A stretch of DNA of 64,000 bases from contig NZ_JAMYJR010000021.1 in assembly GCF_024137025.1 (NCBI RefSeq), positions 62,001-126,000 of the forward strand, in the 5' to 3' direction. The notes under the pieces were generated by a model that saw only the letters and a program-made list of their open reading frames with translations, made no database searches and was not told the origin of the DNA. Both the position numbers and the translations under genes were made by a program. The stretch comes from Paractinoplanes aksuensis. GTDB lineage: Bacteria; Actinomycetota; Actinomycetes; Mycobacteriales; Micromonosporaceae. Positions 28,156-37,097 of this stretch are shown one piece after another. The first letter of the stretch is position 1; the number at the start of each line of letters is the position of its first letter.

Positions 28156-29094
28156 GTGTCCGACCTGCTCTCCACACCGGAGCAGCACGCCTACCGCCTG
28201 CTCGTGCGGATGGCCGGAGCTGCCCCGACGGATCTGGCGGCGCAGGCCGGCCTCGATCCCGTCGAGGCCTCCGCGCTGCTCGAGGCTCTGCACCGCAAGG
28301 GGCTGGCCACGCCCGGTCCGCTCTTCCACGCCCTGCCGGCCGACGTGGCGCTGGGCGAGACGCTGCTGCGCGAGCAGCAGGCCCTCGAGTCGTCGCGGCA
28401 GATGGTGGCCGCGCTCAGCGAGGAGTACCGCACCAACACCCGGCGGCGGAACTCCGACCATCTGGTCGAGATCGTGGTCGGCGCCCAGGCCCTGCGGGAC
28501 AGGCTGCGCGAGATGCAGGACTCGGCCCGCGACGAGATCTTCTGGTTCTGCCGGGCCAACCCGATCGCGATGCAGGGCCCGGAGAACGCCGAGGAGTCGG
28601 GGGCGCTGGAACGCGGCGTCCGCTACAAGGCCATCTACGAGCGGGACCTGCTCGAGAAGCCCGGCGAGTTGGACAGCATCGTCGAGGCGATGCGGCTGGG
28701 CGAGGAGTCCCGGACCCTGCCCACCCTGCCTGTGCGCCTGGCCATTGCCGACCGTACTTTCGCGATCTGCCCGCTGGTGCCCGACGCCTCCCGGGGTGTC
28801 GGGGAGCCCACCGCGGCGTTGATCCGCCCCAGTGAGCTCCTCGACGCCCTGGTCGCTCTCTTCGAGAGCTATTGGGAACGCGCCACTCCGCTGCTGCCGG
28901 ACGGTAGCGAGGAGGAGCCCGACAAACTACTGCTGTCACTCTTTGTCGCGGGATTGCCGGACAAGTCCATCGCGACCCAGCTCGGGGTCAGCCGCCGGAC
29001 GGTCCAGCGCCGGCTCGACCGGCTGATGGAGGCGGCCGGCGTGGACACCCGGGCCGGCCTGGCTTTCCAGGCCGCCCGGCGGGGCTGGCTGTAG
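28156..29094 (+). CDS. Helix-turn-helix regulator (TrmB-like N-terminus, LuxR-type C-terminus)
   Basis: 312 residues from GTG 28156. An N-terminal winged-helix-like segment (AYRLLVRMAGAAPTDLAAQAGLDPVEASALLEALHRKGLA) leads through a coiled region (LREQQALESSRQMVAALSEEY) to a middle ligand-binding-like domain. A C-terminal helix-turn-helix follows (LLLSLFVAGLPDKSIATQLGVSRRTVQRRLDRLMEAAG). This architecture recurs in actinomycete regulators of secondary metabolism. It is divergent from the decarboxylase gene over 123 bases, so it may control that gene and itself. Confidence 0.85.
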   Translation: MSDLLSTPEQHAYRLLVRMAGAAPTDLAAQAGLDPVEASALLEALHRKGLATPGPLFHALPADVALGETLLREQQALESSRQMVAALSEEYRTNTRRRNSDHLVEIVVGAQALRDRLREMQDSARDEIFWFCRANPIAMQGPENAEESGALERGVRYKAIYERDLLEKPGELDSIVEAMRLGEESRTLPTLPVRLAIADRTFAICPLVPDASRGVGEPTAALIRPSELLDALVALFESYWERATPLLPDGSEEEPDKLLLSLFVAGLPDKSIATQLGVSRRTVQRRLDRLMEAAGVDTRAGLAFQAARRGWL

Positions 29095-29122
29095 GCCGGC
29101 CACCGGTCCTCCGCGAGCGGTT

Positions 29123-32100
29123 TCATGCCCGGCCGTAGGCCCGGATCACGGTCTGCGTGACCGAGTTCCCGGCCTGGTCCGAAGCGGTCACCCGCAGCGA
29201 CACCGTCCCCTTCCCGGCCGGCACGATCACGGTCGAGCCGATGGTCAGGGCGGTCTTCCAGGTCTTGCCCTCGTCGGCCGAGGTCTCGACTCTCACCTTC
29301 CGGGCGTTCGGCACCTCGACGCCCAGCAGGTGCGGAAGCTTGGTGGTCACCCCGGTCGCGGTGACCGGCGCGTCGTAGCCGATCTGGAGCAGCGGCAGCT
29401 TGCCCGCGGCACCGGACTTGAAGGTCCACTCGGTCGCGGTCGACGTGCCGTACTGCCAGTCGGCCGCGTCCATGCTGAGCCGCTTGGTCGTCATGGCCAG
29501 CTTGTACGTCGCGTTCCCGGCCGGCACGGGCACGTCCTGCCAGCCGTTGTCGAGCGTGGCGATCTCGGCGCCGTTGCGGGACAACGTCGTCGGGGTCGAC
29601 TCGATCAGGTGGTGCCGGTCGCTGCTGTCCACGTAGGACGCGACTCGCAGCTTCAACGTGTTGCCGTCGCGGGTGTTGGCGTACCCGCCGGGTGTGGCCG
29701 GACGGACGACCGGCTTGTTCCAGGTCTCGGTCGAGGCGCCGGCCTTCGGGTACGACACCGGGTCCTCCTCGATGCCGCCGAGCAGACTGCCGCCGAAGCT
29801 GACCCAGGAGAACTCGTGGTGCACCTGGTGCTGCCACACGCTGTCACCGGCCGACACCCACTCCTCGCGCACGGACGGCGTCCGCACCTGACGGTACGTG
29901 TCGTTCCACGAGTAGGTCTGGTACGGCCGCCAGGCGAAGCGCTGCTCCTTGATCCAGTCGAGCCCGCCGTTGTGCGGGTAGCTCGCGGTGATCCGGTGCG
30001 AGTTGGCCGCGGTGACCTTGTGCACGATGCCGGCCGCGGGCACCTGGCTCTTGGTCACCTGGAACACGTCGTACAGGTAGGGGCTGTTCGGGGTGAGCGT
30101 CAGCGTCAGACTCGCGCCGGGCTTGGCCGCGCGGGCCAGGATCCGCTGCCCGTCGCCGCCCGGCACCAGGGCGATCGGAACCGGCAGACGCGGGCTGCTC
30201 GGATCCCACGGCTGCCAGGCGCTGCGATCAGCCGGCACCACCAGCAGGACCAGAGCCGCACCGGCTGCGGCGGCGGCCTGAGCCGTGTCGTCCGGGTTGT
30301 CGCCCTCGACCACGACCGCCTTCCCACGGACCTTGCCGCCGAGGCCCTTGACCAGGTCGAACCGGCGAGTGCCGTCGTACAGCGGGGAGGACACGACCGG
30401 GTTGACGTCGAGTTCCCCGGAGACGCCGGGCACGGTGGCCTGGGCCAGCGGCGCGACCAGCTGCCAGCGCGACGAGAACTCGTAGCTGCCTTTCCGGAGC
30501 TTCGCGGTCGGCGTCACGTTGATCTTCTGGATGGTGCTGAAGTTCATGAAGCCGTTGATGATGCCGCGGCCGGTGCCGGTGACCCGGTGCACGTAGTAGC
30601 TCTCGACCGTCTGCTGCTCGGCCGGCCTGGGCGTCTCGATCCGGATCGGCTTGGCCGTACGGGCGTCGAGCACCACGGTCAGGTCGCGGTCGACCTTCAG
30701 CTCGGGGATGGTGATCAGGTTGTCCTGCTCGTCGGCCGGCCCGCCGTCCTGGATGGTGGCGTCGACCAGGTAGTCCCCCTCGCCGACCTGGAACGTCTTC
30801 TCCTCACCCTCCATCAGGAAGTTGAGGATGTCGTAGCGCTGCTCGTCGCCGAAGACCTGCAGGACCGGCACGGCCGAGGGCTTCCCGGCCCGGTTCACGG
30901 CCTTGAACGTGACCAGGTGGCGCTGCTTGTCCAGGGTGCCGCCGATCGCCGTGGTGACCTTGACCCCGGCCGGTCCGGTGGCGGTGAGCCAGCCGCTGAA
31001 CTGGCCGGGCGTGGCCGTGGCGAGGTCGAAGGTGAGTGTGACGCCGGCGCGGCCGCCGGCGGGCACGGTGACCGTGGCGGCCGACAGGCTGACCGCGGCC
31101 ACGGTCTTGGCCAGGGTCAGCGTCACCGGCGCGGTGCCCGCGTTGGTGTAGGTGACGGTCCGCTCGACCTGGGCCGGCGTCTCGTCGAGGGCGTGCAGCC
31201 CGAAGTCGGCCACGCCGGTCGCGGACACCGTCTGGCTGGTGGCCCGGGTCAGGTCGACCCGGCCCGCGCCCTGGGCGTAGACCGAGGTCTCGCTCTGCGT
31301 CCTGGCCGTGCTGACCAGTTCGTCCTTGATCTGCGCGCCGGTCCAGCCCGGGTGCTGCTGGGCGATGACGGCGGCCGCGCCGGCCACGTGCGGGGTGGCC
31401 ATCGAGGTGCCGTTGGCCGCGGTGTAGAGCTCGTCGACCGGGCTGCCCATCGCGGTGCCCGCGGCCCGGGCGGCGACGATGCCGACGCCGGGCGCGGTGA
31501 TCTCGGGCTTGAGCCCCTCGTCGCCGAAGCGCGGGCCCCGGCTCGAGAACTCGGCCATCCGGTCGTCCCGGTCGACCGCGCCGACGGTCAGGGCGGCCGG
31601 GGCCGCGCCGGGTGTGCCGACCGAGTAGTCCGCGCCCTCGTTGCCCGCCGCCACCACGAACAGGGTGCCGGTCGAGGCGCTGATCTCGTCGACGGCCGCA
31701 CTCATCGGGTCGGTGCCGTCGGTGGCGCCGCCGCCCAGACTCATGTTGACGACCTTGGCGCCCGCGCCGGCCGCCCACTCCATGCCGGCGATGATCCCGG
31801 ACTCGTAGCCGGAGCCGCTGTCGTCGAGCACCTTGCCGATCAGCAGCCGCGCGCCGGGCGCCACGCCCTTACGGGTGCCGTTCGATCCCGCGCCCGAGCC
31901 GGCGACCGTGGCCGCCACGTGCGTTCCGTGTCCGAAGTGGTCGGTCGTCCCGGTCTCGCTGCCGCTGAAGTCGCGGGCCTCGAGGACCCGGCCGGCCAGG
32001 TCGGGGTGGTTCTGGTCGGCCCCGGTGTCGAGCACGGCCACCTTGACGCCGGCGCCGTCCAGGCCGGCCCGCCACGCGTCGGGCGCGCCGATCTGCGCGG

Positions 32101-32698
32101 TGCTGCGGTCGAGCACCGGCTCGACCTTGCCGTCGAGCCAGATCTTGCCGGTGGGTGCGGTGCGGGATCCGGTTCCGGCGCCCGCTTGCGTACGCCAGAA
32201 GTCCGCGAGTTGCTTCTTGTCCGCGCGCACGGCCACGGCCCCGAGGCTGGGCAGCTCGGTGCCCGGAGTGGCGCTCAGCGCCCGGGCGCCCGGCGCCGAC
32301 TGCACGATCAGGGGCAGCGTCGGCCGGGCCGCGTCGCCGTAGCCCTCGTCGACCAGGTGCTGCACGTCGAACAGCTCGGCGTCGACGCGGCCGTCGGCGA
32401 TCAGCGGCACGGCGTCGCGCGGGACGACCCGCAGGCCGTCCTCGGTCTCGGTGGTCGTGAACGACATCCCGGCCCGGCCGGGTCCCGGCCGCACGGTCGC
32501 GGCGACCCGGCCGTCCCCTGTGGGCGCGAGCTGGACGACGTCGCCGGTGACGAGCGTGATCGCCTGCGCGGCGGGCGGGGTGGCGGCTCGGGCCGGCGCG
32601 GGGGCGGCAACGGCGGGTCCTGGGGCGAACCCGGCGACGCTGCCGGTTCCGATCAGGATGCCGGCGAGAGCACCGGTGAGGCGCTTGTGTGGTGACAA
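29123..32698 (-). CDS. Large secreted subtilase (S8 peptidase)
   Basis: 1191 residues. A signal peptide ends near AAPAPA, then an inhibitor-like propeptide. The catalytic domain starts at about 205 with the triad Asp in VAVLDTGADQNHPDL, His in DHFGHGTHVAATVAG and Ser in NGTSMATPHVAGAAAVI. The long C-terminal part (about 500-1191) contains Ig-like beta domains, a PA-like segment (GKAVVVEGDNPDDTAQAAAAAGAALVLLVV) and a final Ig-like module. The length is typical of large actinomycete S8 proteases. It ends 28 bases from the convergent regulator gene and lies downstream of the ECF/anti-sigma pair on the same strand. Confidence 0.92.
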   Translation of the reverse strand: MSPHKRLTGALAGILIGTGSVAGFAPGPAVAAPAPARAATPPAAQAITLVTGDVVQLAPTGDGRVAATVRPGPGRAGMSFTTTETEDGLRVVPRDAVPLIADGRVDAELFDVQHLVDEGYGDAARPTLPLIVQSAPGARALSATPGTELPSLGAVAVRADKKQLADFWRTQAGAGTGSRTAPTGKIWLDGKVEPVLDRSTAQIGAPDAWRAGLDGAGVKVAVLDTGADQNHPDLAGRVLEARDFSGSETGTTDHFGHGTHVAATVAGSGAGSNGTRKGVAPGARLLIGKVLDDSGSGYESGIIAGMEWAAGAGAKVVNMSLGGGATDGTDPMSAAVDEISASTGTLFVVAAGNEGADYSVGTPGAAPAALTVGAVDRDDRMAEFSSRGPRFGDEGLKPEITAPGVGIVAARAAGTAMGSPVDELYTAANGTSMATPHVAGAAAVIAQQHPGWTGAQIKDELVSTARTQSETSVYAQGAGRVDLTRATSQTVSATGVADFGLHALDETPAQVERTVTYTNAGTAPVTLTLAKTVAAVSLSAATVTVPAGGRAGVTLTFDLATATPGQFSGWLTATGPAGVKVTTAIGGTLDKQRHLVTFKAVNRAGKPSAVPVLQVFGDEQRYDILNFLMEGEEKTFQVGEGDYLVDATIQDGGPADEQDNLITIPELKVDRDLTVVLDARTAKPIRIETPRPAEQQTVESYYVHRVTGTGRGIINGFMNFSTIQKINVTPTAKLRKGSYEFSSRWQLVAPLAQATVPGVSGELDVNPVVSSPLYDGTRRFDLVKGLGGKVRGKAVVVEGDNPDDTAQAAAAAGAALVLLVVPADRSAWQPWDPSSPRLPVPIALVPGGDGQRILARAAKPGASLTLTLTPNSPYLYDVFQVTKSQVPAAGIVHKVTAANSHRITASYPHNGGLDWIKEQRFAWRPYQTYSWNDTYRQVRTPSVREEWVSAGDSVWQHQVHHEFSWVSFGGSLLGGIEEDPVSYPKAGASTETWNKPVVRPATPGGYANTRDGNTLKLRVASYVDSSDRHHLIESTPTTLSRNGAEIATLDNGWQDVPVPAGNATYKLAMTTKRLSMDAADWQYGTSTATEWTFKSGAAGKLPLLQIGYDAPVTATGVTTKLPHLLGVEVPNARKVRVETSADEGKTWKTALTIGSTVIVPAGKGTVSLRVTASDQAGNSVTQTVIRAYGRA

Positions 32699-32820
32699 GG
32701 CCGACTCCTTAGCGTGGGGTTGTCACGCATTTTGAAGTGGGCCGATGTCCCGCCGGGAGGTGTGCGCGCTGCCGCACAGACGACATGGCGCGATGTGGAC
32801 AGGGACCTGAATGAATTCGA

Positions 32821-33543
32821 TCAAGAAAGGGAGGTGGCGGTGGCCCGGGCCTCGTCGAGGCTGGTGAAGCCCTCGAGCCGGTACGTCACCTGGCCCTGCT
32901 CCCAGATCAGCGTGGGCGTGGCGAGGCGCGCGGTGGCACTGCGCTCGACCCCGGTGCGGTCGACGTAGGTGAGCGTGTGCGGGCCGGGCAGCCAGATCGC
33001 CATGTTGCCCCCCACGTCGGTCCACTCGGCCTCGCCGGCCTGCTTGAAGAAGGCCCCGGCCGACCCGTCGAACTGGTCGAACCGCACCGTGCCGCCGCGG
33101 TAGAGCGCACTGACCACCCTGGGCACGCCCTTGTCGTCGGGGTCGGCCAGTTCCACGCGTTCGGGCGGGCCGAGGGCGGCCGGCATCAGCACGGCAAAAG
33201 GCGCCTTCCGCTTCGCCTCGGCCAGGCCGGCCGGGCCGGTCGAGGGCAGCGGGCTGGGATCCGGGTTGACCGGAGCCGCCCGGTCCGACCGCTCCACCTC
33301 GATGCCGGCGATCCGCAGCACCGACGCCACCGCGTCGATGACGGCGGCGCGGGCCGGCTCGACCGCGACCACGGTGACCGCGACCGCAGCCACGGCCGCC
33401 GCCAGCCAGACCCGCCACCGGTTGCCCTTGCGGGCGATCAACCGCTCGCGGACGGCCACGCGCTGGTCGGCCGCCTCGGGCACGGCCAGGTGGGCGCCCA
33501 GGTCGCGCAGTTCGGCGATCAGGTCGTCGTCGTGGTCAGGCAC
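32821..33543 (-). CDS. Putative membrane anti-sigma factor partner of the ECF gene
   Basis: 240 residues. A cytoplasmic N-terminus of about 40 residues without an obvious HxxxCxxC zinc motif is followed by a TM helix at about 43-62 (VWLAAAVAAVAVTVVAV) and an extracytoplasmic domain rich in strands (ERVELADPDDKGVPRVVSALYRGG). Its start overlaps the ECF sigma gene stop by eight bases. Position and topology point to an anti-sigma factor, but the sequence alone does not prove it. Confidence 0.65.
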   Translation of the reverse strand: MPDHDDDLIAELRDLGAHLAVPEAADQRVAVRERLIARKGNRWRVWLAAAVAAVAVTVVAVEPARAAVIDAVASVLRIAGIEVERSDRAAPVNPDPSPLPSTGPAGLAEAKRKAPFAVLMPAALGPPERVELADPDDKGVPRVVSALYRGGTVRFDQFDGSAGAFFKQAGEAEWTDVGGNMAIWLPGPHTLTYVDRTGVERSATARLATPTLIWEQGQVTYRLEGFTSLDEARATATSLS

Positions 33544-34069
33544 CGGGCACCTCCTCGGTCCGCAGGTGCTCGCGCAACCGGGCCAGGGCCCGCGACGTCC
33601 GCGACTTCACGGTGCCCTTGGGCAGTCCGAGGGCGGCCGCCGTCTCCTGCTCGCTGAGGTCGAGCAGGAAGCGGCAGACGAGGACGTCCTGGTCGCGCCG
33701 GTCGAGCCCGCGCAGCCGCTCGACCAGCCGGGCCCGGCGCTCGCGGGCCAGCACGGTGTCGGCCGGATCGGGCGCGTCGGGCAAGGGTTCGGCGGCTGAG
33801 GCGGCGCGCAGGGCCAGACCGTCGCGGCGGCGGCGGGACCGGTGCAGGTTGCGGGTCTCGTTGGCCACGATCGCCAGCAGCCACGGGCGGAAGCCGGACT
33901 CGCCGCGGTAGCGCGACAACTGCCGGTACGCCTTCACCAACGCCTCCTGCACCACGTCGTCGGCGTCGTCACCCGCGCCGAGCAGCACGGCCGCCCGATG
34001 CGCGGGCACGGTGTAGCGGGCGACCAGGACCTCGTACGCCCCCCGGTCGCCACCCCGCGCCCGGCTCAC
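33536..34069 (-). CDS. ECF sigma factor (start uncertain)
   Basis: From GTG 34069 the protein has 177 residues. Region 2 contains LLGAGDDADDVVQEALVKAYRQLSRYRG (core-binding) and the SGFRPWLLAIVANETRNLHR -10 recognition helix. Region 4 contains LVCRFLLDLSEQETAAALGLPKGTVKSRTSRALARL. Homology plausibly extends 12 codons upstream. A strong AAGGAG at 34118-34113 sits 7 bases before CTG at 34105, and no ATG, GTG or TTG lies between, so a CTG start is possible. A GGAACC-N17-GTC promoter precedes it. It is coupled to the downstream membrane protein by an eight-base overlap. Confidence 0.9.
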   Translation of the reverse strand: MSRARGGDRGAYEVLVARYTVPAHRAAVLLGAGDDADDVVQEALVKAYRQLSRYRGESGFRPWLLAIVANETRNLHRSRRRRDGLALRAASAAEPLPDAPDPADTVLARERRARLVERLRGLDRRDQDVLVCRFLLDLSEQETAAALGLPKGTVKSRTSRALARLREHLRTEEVPGA

Positions 34070-34137
34070 CGCCGTGGCATCGTCGATCTCGATGGCCTCT
34101 CTCAGCCTCGGCTCCTTCTTCGCACCGACACTGCACT

Positions 34138-34191
34138 GACACCGGCCGCGGCGGAACGGTTCCCGGAACCCGATGCGAAGTTGTGGTGTCT
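34138..34191. promoter_or_regulatory. Divergent pair of ECF-type promoters (GGAACC-N17-GTC on both strands)
   Basis: The palindrome GGTTCC-C-GGAACC (34158-34170) supplies a -35 element to each strand. Forward: GGAACC 34165-34170, 17 bases, GTCT 34188-34191, eight bases before the lipoprotein ATG at 34199. Reverse: GGAACC 34163-34158, 17 bases, GTC 34140-34138, upstream of the sigma gene. This suggests autoregulation by the adjacent ECF factor and a leaderless mRNA for the lipoprotein (inference). Confidence 0.65.
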
Positions 34192-34198
34192 CCCTCAC

Positions 34199-35411
34199 AT
34201 GACCACACGCCGCTCGTTCCTGACGCTGTCCGGTGGCGTGCTCGCCGCCTCCGTCCTGGCCGGCTGCCGCGAGCCCGCCGCCACCGCTGCTCCCTTGTCG
34301 TCCTCGGTGCCGGACGTGGTGCTGGCCGGCAGCCCGAATGGGGTCGTCCGGCTGAGCGGCGGTGAGGTGCGGCCGATCGGCGCGGGCTCCGTGCTGAGCC
34401 GGGCCGGTGACATCGCGTACGTCGCCGGCGACGACGGCCTGGCCCGGGTGTCCGCGGCGACCGGGGCATCCCTCCAGAGGCACGAGATCGGGGGTGGATG
34501 GATGCCCCGGGTGGTCGCCGAGTCGTCGGATCTGTGCGTGCTGCTGACCACACCGCCGGGTGAGCCGCCGGCCGCCCGTACGCAATCAGGGCTCTTGATC
34601 GTGGGGGCCGGCCGGCGGCAGAAGTTCAACCTGCCGGGCTGCGTCGAGCCGGACGCCTTCACGTCGGACGGCACCGGGTTGTTCGTGCTCGACTGGCAGC
34701 CGGCCGACCGGCCGGACCATTACCGCGTACGGCTGCTGGACTTCAGTGACGGGCAAGCTGTACCCGCTGTACACGCGGGACAAGAAGCCCGTGCCGGAAG
34801 GCGCCGAGGAACAGATGCAGGGCCGCGGGCGACAGGCCGTCTACTCCGCGGACCGGCAGACGTTGTACACGCTCTACACCCACCAGCCCGAGCATCAGCA
34901 CACCCGCAACCTGCTCAACGGCACCCGCAACCACGTGCACGCGTTCGTCCACGTGCTGCACCTGGCCGAGCGGTGGGCGTACTGCCTCGACCTGCCCGAC
35001 CCGTTCGGCCGGGGCCCGGCCGAGGGGCACGCGCTGGCGGTCGACGGGAACCGGCTGGCGGTGCTGGACACGGCGTCCGGCTCGATCGCGCACGCGGACA
35101 CCGAGACACTTCAGATCGAGCGGGTGGCCCGGATCCCGGCCGGCCGGGGACCGGGCAGCCTGGCCTACAGCGCCGACGCCCGGCTGTTCGTGGCGGACGG
35201 CAATGCTGTGCACGCGCTCGACCGCAACACCGATCAGACGGCGGCCACGTGGGTGTTGTCGGCGCCCGTACGCGGATTGCGGCTCAGCACGGACGGGGCG
35301 CGACTCTATGCCGGGGGCCAGAACGAGGTGGTCTGGCTGGACGCCGCCTCGGGCGAGCTGCGGGGCCGGGCCCGGGTCGGCGGCCTGACCGATCTGCTTT
35401 CCGTCAAATGA
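34199..35411 (+). pseudogene. Beta-propeller lipoprotein gene broken by a +1 frameshift
   Basis: The first frame starts at ATG 34199 with a twin-arginine-like lipoprotein signal (TTRRSFLTL...LAGC) and reads propeller-like sequence (VLAGSPNGVVRLSGGEVRPIG) to about residue 184, FSDG. There it meets GGG at 34751-34753. The matching sequence then continues in the next frame (GKLYPLYTRDKKPVPEG ... LYAGGQNEVVWLD) to the stop at 35409. Removing one G restores one frame of about 403 residues. The upstream frame otherwise continues as unlikely R/G-rich sequence to 35434. Either a sequencing indel or a young pseudogene. It is divergent from the ECF sigma gene and probably its target. Confidence 0.8.
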
Positions 35412-35482
35412 CCGAAAGTTTCGGCTCGTCTTGATCGACAATCATCGACTCCACCAGGCGATAGATCGTCGGAAGTTAATGG

Positions 35483-35511
35483 TTGACGGATCGTGGGTGC
35501 GCTCCCAAGAT
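35483..35511 (+). promoter_or_regulatory. Promoter with CebR-like operator for the acetylxylan esterase
   Basis: TTGACG (35483-35488), a 17-bp spacer and CAAGAT (35506-35511) form a housekeeping-type promoter. The spacer holds TGGGTGCGCTCCCA at 35494-35507, one base from the TGGGAGCGCTCCCA site known for the LacI-family cellobiose repressor CebR. A bound repressor would block the promoter. Confidence 0.75.
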
Positions 35512-35587
35512 GGATCGCAACGACACTCGTCGATTGCTCGGCTGCCACCGGCCGGGCCTCCCCGATCCCCGACGAAGGTGAATCCCC

Positions 35588-36571
35588 GTGATCCGTCCTC
35601 GATCCCTGATCCTGACCGTCGCGGCGGCGCTGCTGGCCGGCGCCGGCGCGGTCGCCCTCACTCCCCCGGCCCAGGCCGCGGCCGGTTGCGCCAACGGCTA
35701 CGTCGGCCTCACCTATGACGACGGGCCCAACCCCGGCACCACCACGACGTTGCTGAACACGTTACGCAGCAACGGATTGCGGGCCACGATGTTCAACACC
35801 GGCCAGAACGCGGCGGCCAACCCCGGCCTCGTGGCGGCCCAGGTGTCGGCCGGCATGTGGGTGGCCAACCACAGCTACACCCACCCGCACATGCTCACGC
35901 TGAGCCAGGCCCAGATGTCCTCGGAGCTGTCGCGCACCCAGACGGCCATCCGCAACGCGGGCGGGGGCACCCCGACCATCTTCCGGCCCCCGTACGGCGA
36001 GACCAACGGGACGCTGCAGTCGGCCGCCTCGGCCCTCGGGCTGCGCACCGTGACCTGGGACGTCGACTCGCAGGACTGGAACGGGGCCAGCACCGCGGCG
36101 ATCGTGCAGGCCGCCGCACGACTGACCAACGGCCAGCTGATCCTGATGCACGACAACTACCAGACCACCATCAACGCCATCCCGCAGATCGCGGCCGGGC
36201 TGGCCCAGCGCGGCCTGTGCGCGGGCACCATCTCGTCCGCCACCGGCCGGGCCGTGGCCCCCGACGGCGGCGGCAACCCCACCACTCCCCCGCCCACGGG
36301 CGGGGCCTGCACCACCACGTACACCGCTGGTCAGCAGTGGTCGGACCGGTTCAACGGCTCGATCGCCGTGAGTGGAACGAACAACTGGGTCGTCACCGTG
36401 ACGCTGCGGTCGCCGCAGCGGGTCATCGCCACCTGGAACGCGTCGGTCAGCTACGACAGCACCGGCCTGGTGATGACGGCACGGCCCAACGGGAACGGCA
36501 ACACGTTCGGCCTCACCATTCAGCACGGCGGTAACTGGAACTGGCCGTCGCTGAGCTGCCGGGTGGGCTGA
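35588..36571 (+). CDS. Secreted CE4 deacetylase (acetylxylan esterase type) with CBM2
   Basis: 327 residues from GTG 35588 (GAAGG upstream). Signal peptide; NodB domain at about 36-215 with the metal Asp pair in LTYDDGPNPGTT, the His pair in NHSYTHPH, FRPPYGET, WDVDSQDW and LILMHDN. This is the motif set of the Streptomyces acetylxylan esterase AxeA. A P/T linker and a CBM2 module (about 235-327, aromatic residues W/W/W and two Cys) follow. It removes acetyl groups from xylan outside the cell. The operator upstream links it to cello-oligosaccharide control. Confidence 0.9.
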   Translation: MIRPRSLILTVAAALLAGAGAVALTPPAQAAAGCANGYVGLTYDDGPNPGTTTTLLNTLRSNGLRATMFNTGQNAAANPGLVAAQVSAGMWVANHSYTHPHMLTLSQAQMSSELSRTQTAIRNAGGGTPTIFRPPYGETNGTLQSAASALGLRTVTWDVDSQDWNGASTAAIVQAAARLTNGQLILMHDNYQTTINAIPQIAAGLAQRGLCAGTISSATGRAVAPDGGGNPTTPPPTGGACTTTYTAGQQWSDRFNGSIAVSGTNNWVVTVTLRSPQRVIATWNASVSYDSTGLVMTARPNGNGNTFGLTIQHGGNWNWPSLSCRVG

Positions 36572-36580
36572 CCGGGTCGG

Positions 36581-36606
36581 GTGCGGGGGCCGCCGGGCCT
36601 CCGCAC
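36581..36606 (+). terminator. Hairpin terminator after the acetylxylan esterase
   Basis: Arms GTGCGG(G)GGCC and GGCC(T)CCGCAC pair around a short loop, followed within five bases by TTTT. It begins ten bases after the stop codon. Confidence 0.65.
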
Positions 36607-36669
36607 TCACCTTTTGATCATCGGAGTGGCGATCTGTCCTTTCTCGTCCGAATGGGTAACCTGGGGCCC

Positions 36670-36924
36670 ATGGCAACGAACTCACTCCGCGGCGCTCTGC
36701 TGCGGTCGTTGCCGTTCCTGCTGCTGACGCTGGCCCTCACCCTCGTGGGTGTGGCGCACGGCGCGTCCGCGGCCGAATCCACTGCCGACACTGCCGGTCC
36801 CGAATCGGCTGAGGCAGAGACCCGTACGCCGGAAGGCCCTGTCGCCGACCGCACGCGGGCTCTCCGGGCACAGCGCACGGCCGGGGTCACCGGCTCCCGC
36901 GCCCCGCCTTTCCACACCGCCTGA
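36670..36924 (+). CDS. Small secreted protein, possibly the 5' part of a frameshifted gene
   Basis: 84 residues with a convincing signal peptide (MATNSLRGALL..., ending GASAAES) and a disordered acidic/basic tail. After it the +1 frame has strongly coding-like codon use up to about 37025 (PPDHALTALAAVPVVAASAPPV), and then another +1 change leads into the membrane protein at 37029. Dropping one C from the CCCC run near 36902-36905 would join the first two segments. It may be a genuine small protein or a fragment. Confidence 0.5.
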   Translation: MATNSLRGALLRSLPFLLLTLALTLVGVAHGASAAESTADTAGPESAEAETRTPEGPVADRTRALRAQRTAGVTGSRAPPFHTA

Positions 36925-37097
36925 TCACGCGCTGACGGCCCTCGCGGCCGTGCCCGTGGTCGCTGCTTCCGCGCCCCCGGTTCCTTCGGCGACCCTGGCC
37001 CGCGCGGACCCGAACAGCCTTCGGCGGCGTGGCCCTTTCCGCGTTCCCGTCGGCGCCCAGCCCGACCTTCTTCCCGAGCGGACAGGACTACCTGGCG

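Noticed and set aside
33842..34198. Upstream extension of the lipoprotein gene
   Set aside because: It is antisense to the ECF sigma gene. The lipoprotein signal and promoter place the start at 34199.
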